This document shows positions 1 to 17,536 of a DNA stretch of 64,000 nt, piece by piece; within the stretch, counting starts at the first letter, position 1, and the number at the start of each line of letters is the position of its first letter. Under the pieces are notes generated by a model that saw only the letters and a program-made list of their open reading frames with translations, searched no databases and had not been told where the DNA came from. The translations under genes were made by a program, and so were the position numbers. Where the stretch lies: assembly GCF_964340395.1 (NCBI RefSeq), contig NC_135557.1:18208625-18272624 (forward strand). Direction: 5' to 3'. The stretch comes from Glandiceps talaboti. Its lineage: Eukaryota > Hemichordata > Enteropneusta > Spengelidae.

Positions 1-819
<819 letters not shown>

Positions 820-1437
820 TGTGCCGCCTTGTCCACGGTCTTTCTCATCTGCATCTGTCTTTGTTAAGCAGTGGTATTCTTCAATGAATGCATGATACAT
901 GGATAGCTTATTACCTTTGTGATTGTAAAGTGTAGCAGTGGGTTATTTTTAAATAGAAGGTATATCTTATCAGTAAAATTACAATATTTATATGCTAGTA
1001 CATCGCTTCAGTGCCTATTCATCGAGGAAATACCAGGAGCAGGCGTGAAGAAACCTGTCTATATAGCGCCACCTGTGTTTGAATTGAGATTTTGTTTGCT
1101 GTGAAGTGGACTACGTTTTCAGGTTATAAACAGGTACGATAAACTAATATCTGGACATTTTAGACTAGAGGAATGCCCACTACCCCAGTAATTATGCAAA
1201 ATATATATAATATAGGAAATTAAAATATCAAACTTTTCCAACATATTTCTCTTTGTCGTCAACACTGTACTTACCAAATATAAGATATAACATAATTACA
1301 AGAAACCCACAATACATTTATTATGCCAATTTATGACTCGCCAGATGTAGCAGCTGTGTTTTGCTGTTATCAATATAGTCTACTCTGGCATTCCTGATGG
1401 TCTATATTCACGAAGTGAAAATCTATACATACTATTT

Positions 1438-1444
<7 letters not shown>

Positions 1445-1534
<90 letters not shown>
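1445..1534. repeat. (AT)n microsatellite
   Basis: About 45 uninterrupted AT units. The sequence between this run and the next (1535-1668) is unique. Confidence 0.95.
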
Positions 1535-1536
<2 letters not shown>

Positions 1537-1667
1537 TCAGACAACATCAGACATCAGTTGCGTGAAACTCCGAGTTACAACCAAGAAAGAGTTCAAGAAC
1601 TATCGAAACTATTGCGCTCTGCCACTGGGGTATAGAGCACTGTCTTCGCAGATTGATACTCACCGAG

Positions 1668-1668
<1 letters not shown>

Positions 1669-1755
<87 letters not shown>

Positions 1756-1769
1756 TATATATATATTAG

Positions 1770-1815
<46 letters not shown>

Positions 1816-1816
1816 C
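1669..1816. repeat. (TA)n microsatellite, interrupted
   Basis: A long TA run broken by a few short interruptions (for example TTAGAAT near 1767), which suggests it is older than the pure run at 1445. No coding value. Confidence 0.93.
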
Positions 1817-2109
1817 ACATACATATATAATTAATATATATTAGTTGTTCTTTGTTTATTTGATAAGGAAATATAGAAAGTGAAAAATCTGGAATAAAAT
1901 TGTAAGAATAATATAATAAATACACAAAGAGAACATCATGCAAGATTTTCAATACAAAGCTCAAAATGTGAAAAATTAACAGAATTGGTTATAAGATACA
2001 CAAACAATATACAAGTTAGAAGATATAACTGTCATATGAAACGTAGCTATAGCAATATACGTGAAAAAGAAATATTTAAAAATAATGTATGAAATCAGCA
2101 AAAATGAAT

Positions 2110-2245
2110 CATATATTTGTGTGTTTTTCTTTTATTGTTAGTGTGGAGTTGAAATGTGTATATGTTTACGTAAAAAAGATCGTGTCTCATGGGTGAAACG
2201 CCAAGGGAACTTCAATTTCCCTGTAACTGTTATTACAAAAAATAA
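2110..2245 (+). repeat. Dispersed repeat family D, copy 1
   Basis: The stretch with ATTGTTAGTGTG, then a TATATGTTTACGTA-like block, then CGTGTCTCATGGGTGAAACG and GCCAAGG recurs in order at 37680-37800 and 37895-38000; part of the family's left side recurs at 12170-12245. All copies are on the same strand. Two of the other copies carry GT runs at the same place. It has no coding frame and no recognised family. Confidence 0.6.
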
Positions 2246-2463
2246 TAACTGTAATTGAGTCAATATAATCATAAGAGATACATAATACCAGAACACGTGA
2301 CTATGACGTCATAAAACGGCGAAAGTCTAAAAAACTGTGTATGTACTTAAAGAACTGAATTCGCGGGCTTTGTGTGGACAGTGGATCGCTTCTTCAATTT
2401 GATTAAGAAATATAGCAATGTAATATGACGTCGTTGTAGAAAAAAACAAACACAAAATGAAAC

Positions 2464-3110
2464 ATGCCTCTGAAATACAAGCATCGACGTTGTCAAAATA
2501 GAAAAGAACAGAAAAGGATTGTTCGTATCATTATGGGTAGTAAATTTGACGCACATACTACTTGTTTAAAATGCTCCGTATTCTCGATATCTACAAACAG
2601 TTTGACTGTCAAATTGGAATTTTCGTTCACGATGTACTTCACGATAAACTTCCACCACACTTCAAGAGCTATTTTTTTTCGAATATCAGTTATTGTCATG
2701 ATTCCAGACGGGTACGGAAATTGAGAGGAGACTTCCATGTACCAAGATACAAAAGTAGTTTTGGTCAGTCATCTGTCAAGTTCATTGGTTCACAAATATG
2801 GAACAACATTCCAGACAAAATTTGTAGTCCTTTAAGCAGAAACAAATTCAAGAAAGATTATAAACATGAAAATAATTATATGACTGCTGCAAAGCCTCAT
2901 AATAATGAGACGTCCTACATGACCAAATGATCAAAACTGCATATGTGTGAAAAAAATACACTAGTTTTCTGAGATTTGAGTGGCTAGACATTATTAGTTA
3001 ATTAGTAAAGATTTTATAGCCTCTCGCCCCCTCTAATACAATTGTTCACACAGTGTGTATACGGTGTGCTTTAAATGTTATTTCTCTCTCTTATGATGGG
3101 TGAATAAAAC
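2464..3110 (+). pseudogene. 5'-truncated, frameshifted LINE reverse-transcriptase tail
   Basis: This is the C-terminal end of a non-LTR retrotransposon reverse transcriptase, the protein that copies element RNA at a nicked target. One frame (from 2464) reads EQKRIVRIIMGS and then FDAHTT. After about 2556 the match moves to a second frame, with FKMLRILDIYKQF, DKLPPHF, YFFSN, VPRYKSSFGQSS and IWNNIPDKI, ending at a stop at 2928-2930. These are the usual order of motifs after the catalytic domain in CR1/L2/Jockey-like LINEs: QKR.IR.I, then LP..F, then the IWN.IP box. The catalytic YxDD region is absent, so the copy is 5' truncated, as is common for LINEs. The frame change shows it is dead. An AATAAA lies at 3103-3108 and probably marks the 3' end. 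Confidence 0.8.
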
Positions 3111-3190
3111 ATATTATAATATCATAACAGTTTCTACATAGTTTCTCTGTGTTTATGTTATGAATATTGCAATGAAATTACGAATATGGT

Positions 3191-4435
3191 TCATTTTGGA
3201 AAATTCTCTCGTGTCACGCAAGTACTTGGGGAAAGGAGATTTTGGTTTTGTCCCACAAAACTGGGACTAGGCTGAACAACACTTTGACCATTCGATGAAG
3301 GCATAGAGGATATAAAACTGTGTGCTGTTGTTGTGTTTAATGTCGTCATCAGTGTATTTCTTGACACAATTGGCTGGTCTACGTTGTGTGCCCTCTGTCT
3401 ACCACGTACACCGTGGTCAGATTCAGGGTCCGAGAGTGGATACACACGACGAGAAATTTGCCATATTTTACACAATAAAGTGTTCTTATAAGCGTTCCGA
3501 AAATTCTCATTAAAACAGGCATAAATAATCGGATTGACCCAACTATTCGAAAAATTTAGCAAAATAGCGAAAAGGGCGACAGCTCTTAGGTTTGCCTTGG
3601 TGTTTTGATAGTTTCCGTAACCAACGTAGAGGTATAGAGTGTAGTGAGGCAACCACATTGTGAAGAAGAGGATTACTACCATTGACAACATCTTAACCGC
3701 CTTCTTTTTCTTATGACCTGTAGAACTTTCTGGTTGTTTGTCAAAAAACAATTTGTATACCATTGGTGCATATAAACAAATAAGAATTAAAAACGGCATT
3801 AGGAATAACACGACAAAGTCAATTGTCCGGAACATTTTCAGAGAAAATTGAGGCAGATGGTAACAGTAGGGTATGATGTATGTTACATTGTTGTCAATAT
3901 ATTGGTATATTTGATATTCGTATATTATCGGTAGGTACGAAGCGTAACTCATAGCGCAGATCCAGGCAACAGCGACCATGATAGCAGCGTGTGTACGGGT
4001 GAGTTTTGGTTTGAACGGCGTTACTATTGCTCTAAAGCGGTCCGAAGCAATGGCGATGAGGCTAAACACGCTGGCACCCGTGCTGGTTAGTTGTATGAAA
4101 CCGTCTATATTGCAAATGATTGGGTTCACCATTAGATGTAAGGCCTCGTCCCACATGATAAGAGATGGTATGTAGTAAGATCCAACCAAAAGATCCGAGA
4201 TAGCGAGGGAAAGTATGAGAATATTAGACGTTGCACGTCGGAGTTTCGGCTCTAACATCACAGCTATAATGACCATTAGATTACCAGTGACGATCAAAAT
4301 CATACAAATTCCCAACGTTGATAGGATTACTGATTTGTGAACAAACCAGTGATTGGTATTTCTAGCATCTGGACTCTCAGTGGCATTAATGAGAAGGTCT
4401 AAGCTTGAAGAGTTCACAGATCTATTTGAATCCAT
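3191..4435 (-). CDS. Rhodopsin-class GPCR, neuropeptide FF/RFamide receptor-like
   Basis: A complete 414-residue seven-helix receptor in one coding exon, likely at the cell surface and coupling a peptide ligand to G proteins. Class A landmarks: TM1 GN (51-52); TM2 LAISD (D81); TM3 cysteine C108; DRF (132-134) in place of DRY; TM4 W158; second-loop cysteine C191, pairing with C108; TM5 P214; TM6 MWLP (260-263); TM7 NPIIY (301-305). The stretch DRFRAIVTPFKPKLT and the TM7-helix 8 segment NPIIYACFNENFR are like those of neuropeptide FF receptors; that subfamily is inferred by eye and the ligand is unknown. Likely N-glycosylation sites lie in the N-terminus (N4, N8, N17) and second outer loop (NVT, 183-185). 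C322 is a possible palmitoylation site. The tail is Ser/Thr-rich. The ATG has A at -3 and G at +4. No lesion is visible. No canonical AATAAA was seen close downstream. Confidence 0.95.
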   Translation of the reverse strand: MDSNRSVNSSSLDLLINATESPDARNTNHWFVHKSVILSTLGICMILIVTGNLMVIIAVMLEPKLRRATSNILILSLAISDLLVGSYYIPSLIMWDEALHLMVNPIICNIDGFIQLTSTGASVFSLIAIASDRFRAIVTPFKPKLTRTHAAIMVAVAWICAMSYASYLPIIYEYQIYQYIDNNVTYIIPYCYHLPQFSLKMFRTIDFVVLFLMPFLILICLYAPMVYKLFFDKQPESSTGHKKKKAVKMLSMVVILFFTMWLPHYTLYLYVGYGNYQNTKANLRAVALFAILLNFSNSWVNPIIYACFNENFRNAYKNTLLCKIWQISRRVYPLSDPESDHGVRGRQRAHNVDQPIVSRNTLMTTLNTTTAHSFISSMPSSNGQSVVQPSPSFVGQNQNLLSPSTCVTRENFPK

Positions 4436-4444
4436 GATGCCAAA

Positions 4445-4470
4445 CTAAAAGAAAAGAAGAGAAAGCAGAC
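4445..4470 (-). promoter_or_regulatory. 3' splice acceptor upstream of GPCR ATG
   Basis: Read on the minus strand, a pyrimidine run (TTTCTCTTCTTTTCTTTTAG) ends in AG at 4446-4445, nine bases before the receptor ATG. This is a strong 3' splice site, so the receptor probably has at least one upstream 5'UTR exon, and the promoter is not directly at the ATG. The donor exon cannot be fixed from sequence alone. Confidence 0.6.
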
Positions 4471-4479
4471 GATTAAAGT

Positions 4480-7740
<3,261 letters not shown>

Positions 7741-7743
7741 TCC

Positions 7744-7784
<41 letters not shown>

Positions 7785-8065
7785 GCCTGCCTGCCTGCCT
7801 GCCTGTCTGCCTGTCTGCCTGTCTGCATGTATGTATGTATGTATGTATGTATGTATGTATGTATGTACGTATGTACGTATGTATGTATGTATGTATGTAT
7901 GTATGTATGTATGTATGTCTGCCTGTCTGTCTGTCTGTATGTATGTCTGTCTGTCTGTCTGTCTTTCATTCTCCATCCTTCCATCAGTCCAGTTATGCAC
8001 CCGCCCGCCCGCCAATTCATCCGTCCATCCATCCATCCATCCACTCATCCATCCGTCCCTCCCAC
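7741..8065. repeat. Tetranucleotide mosaic: CTGT, CTGC, TATG, CCAT
   Basis: A run of (CTGT)n, then (CTGC)n, (TATG)n, CTGT again, then CCGC and CCAT units. Neighbouring units differ by one base, consistent with stepwise point mutation and re-expansion of a single ancestral tetramer. Long open frames in several frames and on both strands arise because no tetramer phase makes a stop; they are not genes. Confidence 0.93.
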
Positions 8066-8299
8066 CACTTCAAATTGACCGAATATTATTGTTACAGTAC
8101 AATTTAATGTAAGGTTCATAAGAAATTTGTCAAGATGGCGTGAACATGACAAACAGTTTCCTGGTGTACTTTGATGAGAATCATTGTACAGCAAGGCAGA
8201 AAAATCCATAAAGTCTAATCATGTTTAGGTGTGATCAGTAAACCATAGAAATGTGACACGAGGGAATTTGAAAGATTTCGTGATAGTTTGACTGATTCT

Positions 8300-8412
8300 C
8301 TATCGTGTAATAAATCTTATATACTCGCTATTCTCTATCGTGAAATAAGATTTATGCATTGGTTATTCTTTATCGTCGTGTAATAAGGTTTATGTATTGG
8401 CTATTCTTTGCT
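8300..8412 (+). repeat. Short minisatellite, about 3 units
   Basis: Three imperfect units of about 40-45 bp built on CTATTCTYTATCGTG, AATAAGRTTTATG and NATTGG. Confidence 0.7.
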
Positions 8413-8682
8413 GTCTACATTTTTACAAAATGCAATCAGACTCAAAAGGAAACGTATAATGCAGGTTTCATACACTCAATATATGTAGAGGTAACAACAA
8501 GGGTTGAATCTCCTGTAGCAATCCAGGTTTGACTGAATATGCTCCAAGTTAAGGAACACAATTTGGAGACGAAACACCAATTTAACGTTTGATAATTCAG
8601 TATTATTCTTATACGCTCCAAGTTGTGTTGCTGATTTGATGTAAGTTGTTATATAATAACATTGTACCAAGCACGTCTGTAG

Positions 8683-8912
8683 CTATTGGGTAAAAATGAA
8701 AAAGTCACGGTTTATCTCCAGATTTCGCCAAAATCAGTATTACTATACAACAGGATATATACAAATGACGGGAATGTTCCTCTGCCTGATGGAACCCCAT
8801 CGGTTATTTTTTTTCCGTTTCGTGACTTTCTTATAGAAACAACTACGCCATTGGGTGTGAATATCACGACATTTGACGAAGTTTCGGCTCATAACAAACT
8901 TTTCACAACAAG
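8683..8912 (+). CDS. Candidate internal exon, unknown protein
   Basis: A 230-bp open stretch bounded by a possible acceptor (GTCTGTAG at 8675-8682) and a good donor (ACAAG then GTAAAG at 8913). The frame is phase 0 at the left end and encodes a mixed, non-repetitive peptide containing KVTVYLQISPKS, VPLPDGTPSVIFFPF and TTPLGVNITTFDE, with one N-glycosylation motif (NIT). Composition is more protein-like than neighbouring open frames. The acceptor has a weak pyrimidine tract, no partner exons were identified and the family is not recognised, so chance is a real alternative. Confidence 0.28.
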
Positions 8913-8916
8913 GTAA

Positions 8917-10365
8917 AGTATTTCATATCTCCTATGTTATTGATACAGCACATGCGGACAATCAAATGGCCATGCAAATCCGCCATTTTGAATAATTTAT
9001 GAATGAAGCACTGTGGAAAAAATGACAATAAAAACTAGTCACTGCTGTAAACAAAATTCAAATTCTTTGTACCACCAAATAATCTAGTCTTGGTTACTCT
9101 GGCACTTGCGTGCGTGCGCGCGCGTGTGTTTGTGCGGAGGGGGGGGGGGTTGTTATAGATCACCACTGATTAGGTATTACTCTAATTACATATAATCCCA
9201 CAGTCCTTTGCATCTAAGCATGCTGACTGTGAATGACAAGCACCTTATTAGCAGCCATAACAGAAGAGTACAATCAATACAGTTTAGCCGGAAAATCTTT
9301 TTTCTTCAAAAGACTTTATTTTATCGATCGGATTAGAAATAATAGTTCCCTCATGATACTTAACCGACTCAGTAAAGATACAGCGTAAGTAATGAGTGAT
9401 GAAAATCACATGGCAATTTCAGTTCGTCTTATCTCTCTAACGAGCCAATATTCTCATCAAATCAGAATTATTTCCGGTACAAGCTCATTGTGACGGCTGA
9501 TGACGTCGACTCTGCAATAGAGACACTGTTTTTTTCAACGCAAGGCATCCTGATGACTACTATTATCCTTACCATATTTATTATTTATCCATTTACAGAG
9601 ACAGACCCAAATGAACATTTCGTATCTTAATAAACATGGTATAGTAAAAACAACAACCCACAGGACCTAAACTTTCCAACTGTAAAGAAAACACTTTCCA
9701 AGATTTGAAGAGACTGGTGATTGCAAACATCTTATTCACCCGAAGGACAAAGAAAATACACTGAATCCCACTCTTTGTCATCCTCTTGTCGACTTTCAAT
9801 ACTGAATTATAACTTTAAAAAGAAAATTTATTGGTACATAAAACGGAGAATATTATAACCCGCTAATTAGAACTTTATTTCAGCGCCACACATGTAAAGT
9901 TATGTTTCATAGCTGCGTAAGAGAATAACTCATTTATTGTGTTTCTATTTCCATAATTGTATTGTAAACTCATATCAACAATAAAACTTACATCTTTCCC
10001 ATGTGTTGTTTTGGCGTCTAATATTTACACGTCACCATATCACAAACCTCCAAACATAATTCTGACTGCAAATTAACAAGGCTGGCTGTAAATTGGAAAT
10101 ATTGCTATTTAGCAAAATCTATTATTGGTTCAATTAACGAGTCACAAGATAGTTGTATTGTAGATGTATTTTGGATGTTCTTCTTTATAGGCAGGTATTT
10201 TGTTGGAATATTGCCAGAAACTAACTGTCGTCTGCGCTTCTAGATGTGGCATTACATTGAAAATCATATAGAAAGTTAAATGAGTTGAACTGAAACGTAA
10301 ACTGGCTCAACAAATATCTTACTGAACATTGTTAGATTTTATCGTCTGGCTAAACAAAACTCTTG
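8917..10365. other. No gene seen
   Basis: Non-coding AT-rich sequence with a short GC/GT patch and a poly-G run near 9110-9150. No other feature could be supported. Confidence 0.4.
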
Positions 10366-10366
10366 T

Positions 10367-10477
10367 CATACATACATACATACATACATACATACATACA
10401 TACATACATACATACATACATGCATACATACATACATACATAAATACACACACACACACATACACACACACACACAT
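10367..10477. repeat. (CATA)n followed by (CA)n
   Basis: About 20 CATA units with one TGCA interruption, then two CA runs. Confidence 0.93.
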
Positions 10478-10819
10478 TTATTTGCCAGAAGTCGAAAAGA
10501 CAACCAAATTGACATATCAAGTGAGGAAATGGAATTAGTTCAGTAAATACATCGGCAATGAAAGGTAAATAAAAAAGTGACTTTAACCTCCTGGCCGGAC
10601 CACAATATTACACTGTATCGTTTGACTTGACAAAATCTTACAGACATTGATACATGTGTCTTTGTATAAGGAACTATATGTCTTATAAATTAGCAGATTG
10701 TTGCCAAATCATATACATTGTAACAACATATTCTTGTTTGTGGCATGTGAACAAATCAAAATAATGCAACTGTACTTTCCTGTCAGATGATAAGATGTTA
10801 CACTGATAAATCAAGATAT

Positions 10820-11060
10820 TTGTAGAGTCTGATAAGATTAAAAAACCTTGGCAATATATTTGTCAAACCAAACAATAAAATGTAGTGATATTAATAAGAC
10901 TTTTGTCCAGCGAGATGACAATTTGTTTCAACTAAACGAGATGCTAGTCTATTTAGACATTCGTCTGGTATTAGTTCTAATCAGTGTGTTTATATTAACT
11001 CCATCCACGCAAATTGAATATGTCAAATTTATTATCCATCCCTCCCCCGCTATCCCATAG
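10820..11060 (+). pseudogene. Diverged duplicate piece P, copy 1
   Basis: Contains a frame reading IKCSDINKTFVQRDDNL that matches IKCSDENTIFVKQDDIL at 47125-47175 without a gap. The nucleotide match also extends upstream through TTACA and AGATATT. This piece starts after AG|ATATT, a possible splice acceptor, but has in-frame stops before the conserved part, so it is either decayed or not coding. Protein family not recognised. Confidence 0.35.
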
Positions 11061-11739
11061 CAGCGTTTTTTTCTATCGTATTCCCCCTCATATCACGAAC
11101 TATATTTCGATTATATGCCAAGATCTTCGGAAAGATTTTTGTAGAATAATTTGACATTTTGAAAATATTTTTTATGTAGGAAAAGTGTCCAACGATTTTC
11201 TTTAATGAAGGCAATTGAGTGTAGAACGTAAGAAAAATGGAAATCGCTGCAATTGGCAAACAATATATATCTATCCATATTTTGTGTATTGTTCGAATCA
11301 TTGCCAGCCTGGTTTGCTTAATGAATGGATGTAACTGACTGAGTAGCCTTATTTTGTTAAAGAAATCACACTTATTCTTAATATATTCATAAAGAGTATT
11401 GTACATTAAGAAACATTTATGAAGTATAAAGAACAAATGACCGAGGGACCTAACCAATGACGTCAACGAAATTCAGTGTAACTATTATAAAGTGGATTTC
11501 TGGTATTATCGTCATTTAAGTAGCATAATACAACCTCTGGTCTCAAATGCTACGTTGAACTATGTAACGTGATTGTAGTAGACGAGACTCAGGTGGGGTA
11601 ACCTATCATGCCAAACATGATAATTCATAAATTTAGACATAATGTTTTTTTATATTACCTTTTAGGGAGTTAGTATACTGCAGTTCAATACAAGTGAACT
11701 TCTTTCCACAAACAGAAAATACAAATCAGAACCGAATTC

Positions 11740-11975
11740 TATACACTGCAGTAGGGATTCTGGCTATGTAATCGAGGTACCCAATTATCTATACTGATAT
11801 CACCACTACCATATTTACCAGTCTATTCACTGTTTCTACCCAATCCGTGTAGAAATAAGGATTTAGACACCACTTGATCCATACAGAAGGAACAATATAT
11901 ACAGAGACTAATACTGTTGGAGACATCAGCAGATGGAATTTGGCTACTCAATTTGTTTGGAAGTTTGGTGGTAAG
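11740..11975 (+). pseudogene. Diverged duplicate piece Q, copy 1
   Basis: Shares a gap-free reading frame (TETNTVGDISRWNLA) with TDTNTIGDISRYNLA on the minus strand near 39440-39500. The match continues upstream through non-coding sequence (GATTCTGG..TATG, GAGGTACCC, CTGTTTCTACC, GATTTAGAC). A possible acceptor (GGATTTAG) precedes the frame and a good donor (GGTG then GTAAGC) follows it near 11970, giving a possible 100-bp exon. It could be an exon of a duplicated gene or part of a dispersed repeat. Family not recognised. Confidence 0.35.
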
Positions 11976-12164
11976 CACGTACTGTTGGTTAATGATGTCT
12001 TAAGAATAATCAAGGAGAAGAATCATATTGTCGTGTCACAAATAATATTGTGTACTTTTGCGTGTAACAAGTAAGAACTATACATAGTGTGGTCGAATAA
12101 GTAATCATGTTGATTATCATTTAATTTCTTTTTGCAGAAATCTGTTTTTACGACATTGTATGCT

Positions 12165-12204
12165 GATATCCATGTTTATCAATGTGATTCGATAAGGTAT
12201 CCTG

Positions 12205-12245
<41 letters not shown>
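12165..12245 (+). repeat. Dispersed repeat D, copy 2, with (GT)n
   Basis: TGTGATTCGATAA and CCTGCTGTGTG match the left side of the 37.85-kb copy and run into about 18 GT units. The GT run thus lies at the place where the other family members carry GTGTGTGGTG. Confidence 0.6.
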
Positions 12246-12249
12246 GACA

Positions 12250-13794
<1,545 letters not shown>

Positions 13795-14520
13795 ATTTGA
13801 AACTTGAATATGCACTTATCAAGCCACCATGAAAATTAAATTCATAATTATCTGAGGTACAATGAATAAAAAAGAGTTGCCAAATTTCCTATGTTTATTA
13901 ACATTTCCTCACCTGTTATGTTACAATATAATTTTTTATCAAATCTGTACACTTTCTATCTAACTGTTGTCAAAATCCGAAATCAGCATGTAATATTAAA
14001 AATAACAGCCTGAGAGTCAATTGTTAATTTTAATAAGAAGGCTAGGAAGTCAAAATCACTCCCAAAATCCTTGGTTGGCCCCATTATCTGCTTCAAATGT
14101 TTCCAATTGTAAACATAATATGGTGAATTTGTAGATGTTACAGAGTTAATGGGCCAGTGTTGACACGTTCAGTACTGCAATGAAAGGAATTCCACTCCTG
14201 AATTGGGGTCAAAATAAATACACACACATGGGTTTTGCAACACACTCATATGGTATTCTTCTTTACGTGTAAATGAATGACCATCCTGACACTTCGTTAT
14301 CATCATGGATCAAATGCAGCCTTTTGTAGAGGATAACGCGTATAATAAGTAAACGATGTCGAGTTTAAGAGATGTCTTTCAAGCTATAATTTCAAATTAA
14401 TCCATAGCATTAGTAACATTAAATTACATTGATTTTTGTATCAGTCTTATTTCTACAAAACAATAGTATACAATTACACAAATCCCAGCTGATTTTGGCT
14501 CCCCGACCCAGGTGTTGACA
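13795..14520 (+). repeat. Duplicated segment, copy A
   Basis: Aligns collinearly with 16235-18245. Shared landmarks include TAACATTTCCTCA, ATCAAATCTGT, GAGTCAATTG, TCAAAATCACTCCC, GGCCAGTGTTGACA-like, TCCTGAATTGG and ATGTCTTTCAAGC. It lacks the long insertion found in copy B. It is followed by a run of 13 G (14531-14543). Either a local segmental duplication or two members of a dispersed family. Confidence 0.75.
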
Positions 14521-14544
14521 AAACTGAAATGGGGGGGGGGGGGT

Positions 14545-16234
14545 TAGACTGTATGATTGAAAAATTCGATTTGGTGGGGTTGAGGGGTATAATACTAAAT
14601 AATTTAATTTTAGGTTATTATCTCTAAATTTTAGGATATATGCATGGCTCTACGTTGTGTTATCTTTTCTTTCTCAGAAATAAATTCTTATACATTTAAT
14701 GTTTACTACTAACTGACATGTTAAGAATATTCTTGATACTGAAAGAATATGTGACAGAACATTATTAAATGTAGATATGAAAAAATGAATACGATTGTAG
14801 CATCGTGTGTAAAAAGAAAATAATGATAAAAAAGGTTTGAGACCCAATATATCAGAATGTGACTATTATCTTTTTGAGAATTATTTTTCAAAGTATTTGT
14901 ACATTGTAGAGAACTAGGGTTAAAAATCACCGAGTCAAAATCAAGCATAATTTTTCAGCGTTTGTCTTCACCTCTCTTCCTCTTAATGGATACGCAATTT
15001 GAACGGTTTTGAAACGTTTTGCAATATGATGTAACGAGCTTTACTTCATACTTTACTGCATGAGATGTATTGAAACACCTATGGGTATACATATTTGTGT
15101 TGATGTACACATAAACTTTAATATGGAAAAGAAATCTAACTAAATTAATTTCTGGGTCCAAATGCGATTTCAGCATGACACTATACAATTTATGGATATT
15201 GCCGACGTCTAGTTTATTAACATGTGCATGTCTAATTATCCGTATTTGAATAATTTTCAGTGAAAATATTGCTGATTGTCTGATCGAAAATGTAATACTC
15301 AAGTTACAGTTAGCGTAGTTTCATAACAGATCTTAAAGTAACCTCAAAGTCATGTATTGTTCAAGATTAACACAATTACTGACTTACTGCGATGGATTTC
15401 ATTACGTATACACAGAAATACATTTAAGAGAATTCTGTCAGTGATGTTTGATGAAGTCCAGGTAGAGCGCATGCAAACAAGAACATTACTGCTATGACAT
15501 ACAGGCCATTTAAATAATTAATTATACATTTGCAATTACTGATAAATACATCGTTTCCACTGACACGATGAAAAGAAAGGGTTTTTTAAAGACTTTATGT
15601 GTAACTCTCAACCTGTCAATACATTTAAAATATATCGAGGATGGAAGATTCGGATTCCCATTAAATTTAAGGAGTGGATAAACTACACATTCCAATGTCT
15701 TGGTTTAGGTAATATAATATCAAATCCAGAACGATTTATCTGTGCTTTCTGGGCTTCTGATGTGAAAGGTTTGTTACATATTGTTGACAAATATGATGTG
15801 CCACAGGATCGAACAAACACTATAACATTGAATTTTGCCTATTTGTAGGGAAGGCAGGTTTCACCTGGAGACCATTGTCCTCATACTACATTACGTAGTG
15901 TGTGTCTTTCAATCCATGCATACTAGAGTATACATGTAATGTGTTCACCTTTGTCTCAAACATGTACTAGCTAATTTCAACCAAACCTTCAATAGCCAAT
16001 AACTTCATACTTTGCTGATTAACACCACAAACCAAATAGATATATTCATTTGTCTAAATCCACGTCATCAATAATGAGCCTTCTATCTAATAATGAAATG
16101 ACTTTTGACCCTGACCTTTATTTTCAAGTTCAAATTGGCATATAGCATAAACTTCATGTTTTGCCCACTAACCACTAAACGATTTACTTAGGCTTACATT
16201 TACAGGTTTAAAGTAAAACCATGATTGTCTGTAT
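14545..16234. other. No supported gene
   Basis: AT-rich. The 83-codon frame at 15597-15848 starts with ATG and has mixed composition, but shows no recognised motif and no clear splice or polyadenylation context, so it is not called. Confidence 0.35.
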
Positions 16235-17501
16235 TAATTCATTTAAAACTTGGATATGCAGTTACAAAATGTAGCCTGCAATATTATAGAAATTAAATTC
16301 ATAATACGTTGAAACACAATGTATAAAAGAGCTGCCAAATACCTTATGTTTGTTAACATTTCCTCATCAATTATGTTATAAGATTATTAGTAATTTATCA
16401 AATCTGTTCACTTTCTACCTAAGTGTGGCGAACATCAGTTTGTAATATTAAAAATGACAGCATGGGAGTCAATTGCTTATTAACTTTAATAAGTAGGCAA
16501 GAAAATAGCGCCAATGGCGTTGTAGCACAACTGTACAGTTTATAAAAATATTTACACACATACTGATCCAAGCTATGTATACGTGTTCCTTTGCTGAATG
16601 ATTATCCAGTTGCCTATACAACCCTGTTGTTATCTTTGCAATATGCGCATTTGGCTGTTGTTATGGGCGTGATCGTGTTGCTAGACATATTTGCATATAT
16701 TTTCTGAATGTTCATTCACTTGTCTGTGAATCTCTGATGTTATCTTTACGATATAGGTGATCATATGTCTGTTGCTATGGGCGTGGTCTGTTTCGAGGTA
16801 TATTTACATACATTTTATGAATGTTTATATATTTGTCTATTAATCCCTGTTGTTATTTTTGCAATATCTGTGATCATTTGGCTGTTGCCATGGGCGTGGT
16901 CTTGTTGCAATGCATATTTTCATACACATTTTGAATATTTGTTCACTTGTCTAAGAATCCCTGTTGTTATTTTTGGGAAATAGACACCGTTTCGTTGTTA
17001 CTATGGGCATGGTCATGGTTGCTAGAAATCTAGAAACATCTCACCAACTTTCAGTCTCATTGACCAAGTACTTTTTGAGATATAAAGTTTTGACCAAAAG
17101 TCACATTTTTACACCTTATTTGCATATCACTGATAAGTTGCTTCATCTATACACCCCCAGCTGCATCCCCATTAAATGTCTGCCCAATCTGCTCAGCAGT
17201 TTTGGAATTAAGGATTTTCGACCAAAAAGACACATTTTAACCCAAATTTGCATATCACTTATGGGATCATCATGTCATGAACAATTCTTAATATCAACAC
17301 GAATATTCCCACCAAATGTCAGACCAATCTGCCCAGTAGCTTTTGAGTTTAAACTTTTTTGACCGAAAATAAAATGTTTTGACCCAAATCACACGCCGGT
17401 GGTAAGATTTCCCAACTAGACACCCAAAGTAATATATCCACCAAATATCATGGCCTGGCAATCGGTCCAGTGGTTTTTGACTTTAAGTTGTTTGCACACA
17501 C

Positions 17502-17536
<35 letters not shown>

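Noticed and set aside
11050-11466. 138-codon minus-strand frame
   Set aside because: No motif, no internal structure and no splice or polyadenylation context. A frame this long is expected about once by chance in AT-rich sequence of this size.
15597-15848. 83-codon ATG frame (YRGWKIRIPIKFKEW...)
   Set aside because: Mixed composition but no recognised family or gene context; not distinguishable from chance.
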